Source: Candidatus Berkelbacteria bacterium (GTDB lineage Bacteria; Patescibacteriota; UBA1384; CAILIB01). Taken from it: DNA of 7,017 bases. Made by a program: the position numbers and the translations under genes. The stretch is taken from contig JAGVEG010000103.1 of the NCBI GenBank assembly GCA_020058355.1, positions 1 through 7,017 of the forward strand, read 5' to 3'. This document shows positions 5,667 through 7,017 of the stretch, one piece after another (within the stretch, counting starts at the first letter, position 1; every line of letters starts with the position of its first letter). The notes beneath the pieces are model-generated. The model made no database searches and was not told the origin of the DNA. It saw only the letters and a program-made list of their open reading frames with translations.

Positions 5667-7017
5667 ATGAAACCCTATACCATCACCTGTGGGCTTGAAG
5701 TTCACGCCGAGCTTGCCACCAAAAGTAAGATGTTCTGCCGCTGTGCCAACGTGCCATTTGGTGATGAGCCAAATACTCATGTGTGTCCAGTTTGCTCAGG
5801 TATGCCAGGAGCGTTGCCGGTACCAAATCAGGAGGCGATTCGCCTGACGCTGTTACTGGGCAAGGCGCTCGGTTCTACTTTGCCAAAGCATGCGAAGTTC
5901 GACCGCAAGCACTACTTCTACCCCGATTTACCGAAGGGCTACCAGATCTCCCAGTACGATGAGCCATTTTGTCTTGGCGGGTACTTGCCACTCTTGAACC
6001 CAGATGGTTCTGAAAAGCTCCGCGTGAGGTTTGCACGTGTTCACCTTGAGGAGGATGCAGGAAAGCTGCTGCACGCCAATGAAAAGGGCTATACCGCGGT
6101 TGATTTAAACCGTGCTGGAGTGCCGCTTGCCGAGATTGTTTCTGAGCCAGATCTGCATGATCCTGCTGATGCTCGTCGTTTTGTGCAGGAATTACGCCAG
6201 TTGGTGCGTACCCTTGGTGTGTCTGAGGCAGATATGGAAAAGGGTCAGATGCGCTGCGATGTGAATATTTCGATTCAGTTTGAGTGGGAGGGGGAGATGG
6301 TTTCCACTGCCATTACCGAGGTGAAGAATGTGAACTCAACTCGCGCCGTTGAGCGCTCAATCGTGGTTGAGGCACAGCGCCTCTATGACGAGTGGGTGGC
6401 TGGTGGTGATGTGTGCACGCGCACCAATAAGCTTACCGCGAGCTGGGATGAGACCAAGGGAACGGTCACGATTGCGCGCCGCAAGGAGAGTGCTGCTGAC
6501 TACCGCTACTTCCCCGAGCCTGACATGCCAGGTTTTGCGGTGTGGGAAGATACCATTCTCAACCCTGAACTCATGAGTATCCCAGAACTACCCAACGAGC
6601 GCCGTCTGCGCTACTTGGCTGCGGGTGTGGCGATGACGGATACCGAAACACTGCTTGCTTCAGATCGGGCACTCCTCGCCCTTGATGCCTATCTTGCTGA
6701 TGGAGCAGTAGGAGCGGGTAAGGTAGCGACGTGGTTTACGAATGATCCTCGCTTTGTTGAACTCACCCCAACGACACTTCGTGGGTTGGTGACGCTGGTT
6801 GAGGAAGGCGCGGTCAGTATTAATGGGGTGAAAGAGCAGTTTGTTGCCGTACAGGAAGCAATGGCTTCGGTGACATCTGTTGAAGACGTCCGTACTCGTT
6901 GTGAGCAGCTGGGCCTTGTCCAGATCTTCGATGCCGGAGCGGTTGAGGAGGCGGTGGCTACCGTGTTTGCCACAAATGAGACAGCTGTTGAGCAGGCGCG
7001 CGCCGGCGAGCAGAAGC
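5667..7017 (+). CDS. gatB: Asp-tRNA(Asn)/Glu-tRNA(Gln) amidotransferase subunit GatB (3' end outside window)
   Basis: The subunit that binds the misacylated tRNA, phosphorylates the Glu or Asp side chain with ATP, and transfers ammonia from GatA. The frame is open from ATG 5667 to the window edge: 450 residues, about 25-30 short of the usual length. Present: GLEVHAEL (9-16), a zinc site with Cys24, Cys26, Cys40 and Cys43 (FCRC and VCPVCSGMPG), FDRKHYFYPDLPKGYQISQYD (78-98), HLEEDAGK (126-133, metal-site region), DLNRAGVPLAEIVSEPD (146-162), MRCDVNIS (195-202), EVKNVNS (218-224) and DYRYFPEPDMP (278-288). The C-terminal tail domain (about 300 onwards, YqeY-like) is partly included. It lies 16 bases after the membrane-protein gene and is separated from gatA by three genes. 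All key motifs are intact. Confidence 0.98.
   Translation, partial: MKPYTITCGLEVHAELATKSKMFCRCANVPFGDEPNTHVCPVCSGMPGALPVPNQEAIRLTLLLGKALGSTLPKHAKFDRKHYFYPDLPKGYQISQYDEPFCLGGYLPLLNPDGSEKLRVRFARVHLEEDAGKLLHANEKGYTAVDLNRAGVPLAEIVSEPDLHDPADARRFVQELRQLVRTLGVSEADMEKGQMRCDVNISIQFEWEGEMVSTAITEVKNVNSTRAVERSIVVEAQRLYDEWVAGGDVCTRTNKLTASWDETKGTVTIARRKESAADYRYFPEPDMPGFAVWEDTILNPELMSIPELPNERRLRYLAAGVAMTDTETLLASDRALLALDAYLADGAVGAGKVATWFTNDPRFVELTPTTLRGLVTLVEEGAVSINGVKEQFVAVQEAMASVTSVEDVRTRCEQLGLVQIFDAGAVEEAVATVFATNETAVEQARAGEQK

Overview
The window looks like a piece of a small bacterial genome, most likely from the Patescibacteria/CPR (possibly Saccharibacteria). This is inferred from very tight gene packing, a GatCAB amidotransferase set spread through an operon with short unassigned genes, start sites apparently lacking leaders, and a short HEPN-like 'AHKLRNRLAHE' protein of a type I associate with that group. 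No 16S rRNA or ribosomal gene is present to confirm it. The code is standard: TGA ends gatC and the HEPN-like gene, and no in-frame TGA is needed anywhere.

Layout. Bases 1-1599 (+) hold the last 532 codons of NAD+-dependent DNA ligase ligA, which runs in from outside the window. It is unusual: all four zinc-finger cysteines and the motif IV lysine are replaced. A strong, near-symmetric intrinsic terminator follows at 1635-1668. It also closes a minus-strand cassette made of a MazG-like nucleotide pyrophosphohydrolase gene (1982-2290), a 170-base spacer rich in inverted repeats, and a previously unlisted 43-residue single-TM microprotein gene (1680-1811) with an excellent Shine-Dalgarno sequence.

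Divergent from the MazG-like gene, with only 29 bases between the start codons, a plus-strand cluster begins: gatC (2320-2610), gatA (2607-4070), a membrane-anchored cyclophilin (4073-4729), a HEPN-like soluble protein (4735-5157), a five-TM membrane protein (5159-5650) and gatB (5667 to the window end, lacking roughly its last 25-30 codons). Gaps are -4, 2, 5, 1 and 16 bases, so this is almost certainly one transcription unit, with a possible second start just before gatB (TATAAT at 5653-5658).

Function. GatC, GatA and GatB together form the enzyme that amidates misacylated Glu-tRNA(Gln) and/or Asp-tRNA(Asn). The three genes between gatA and gatB have no known role in that reaction. One is predicted to act outside the membrane (cyclophilin), one carries an RNase-like Rx4H motif (HEPN), and one is an unrecognised integral membrane protein. 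The most interesting points are the zinc-less, motif IV-altered LigA, the HEPN/membrane protein pair inside a gatCAB operon, and the structured smORF region between ligA and the MazG-like gene.
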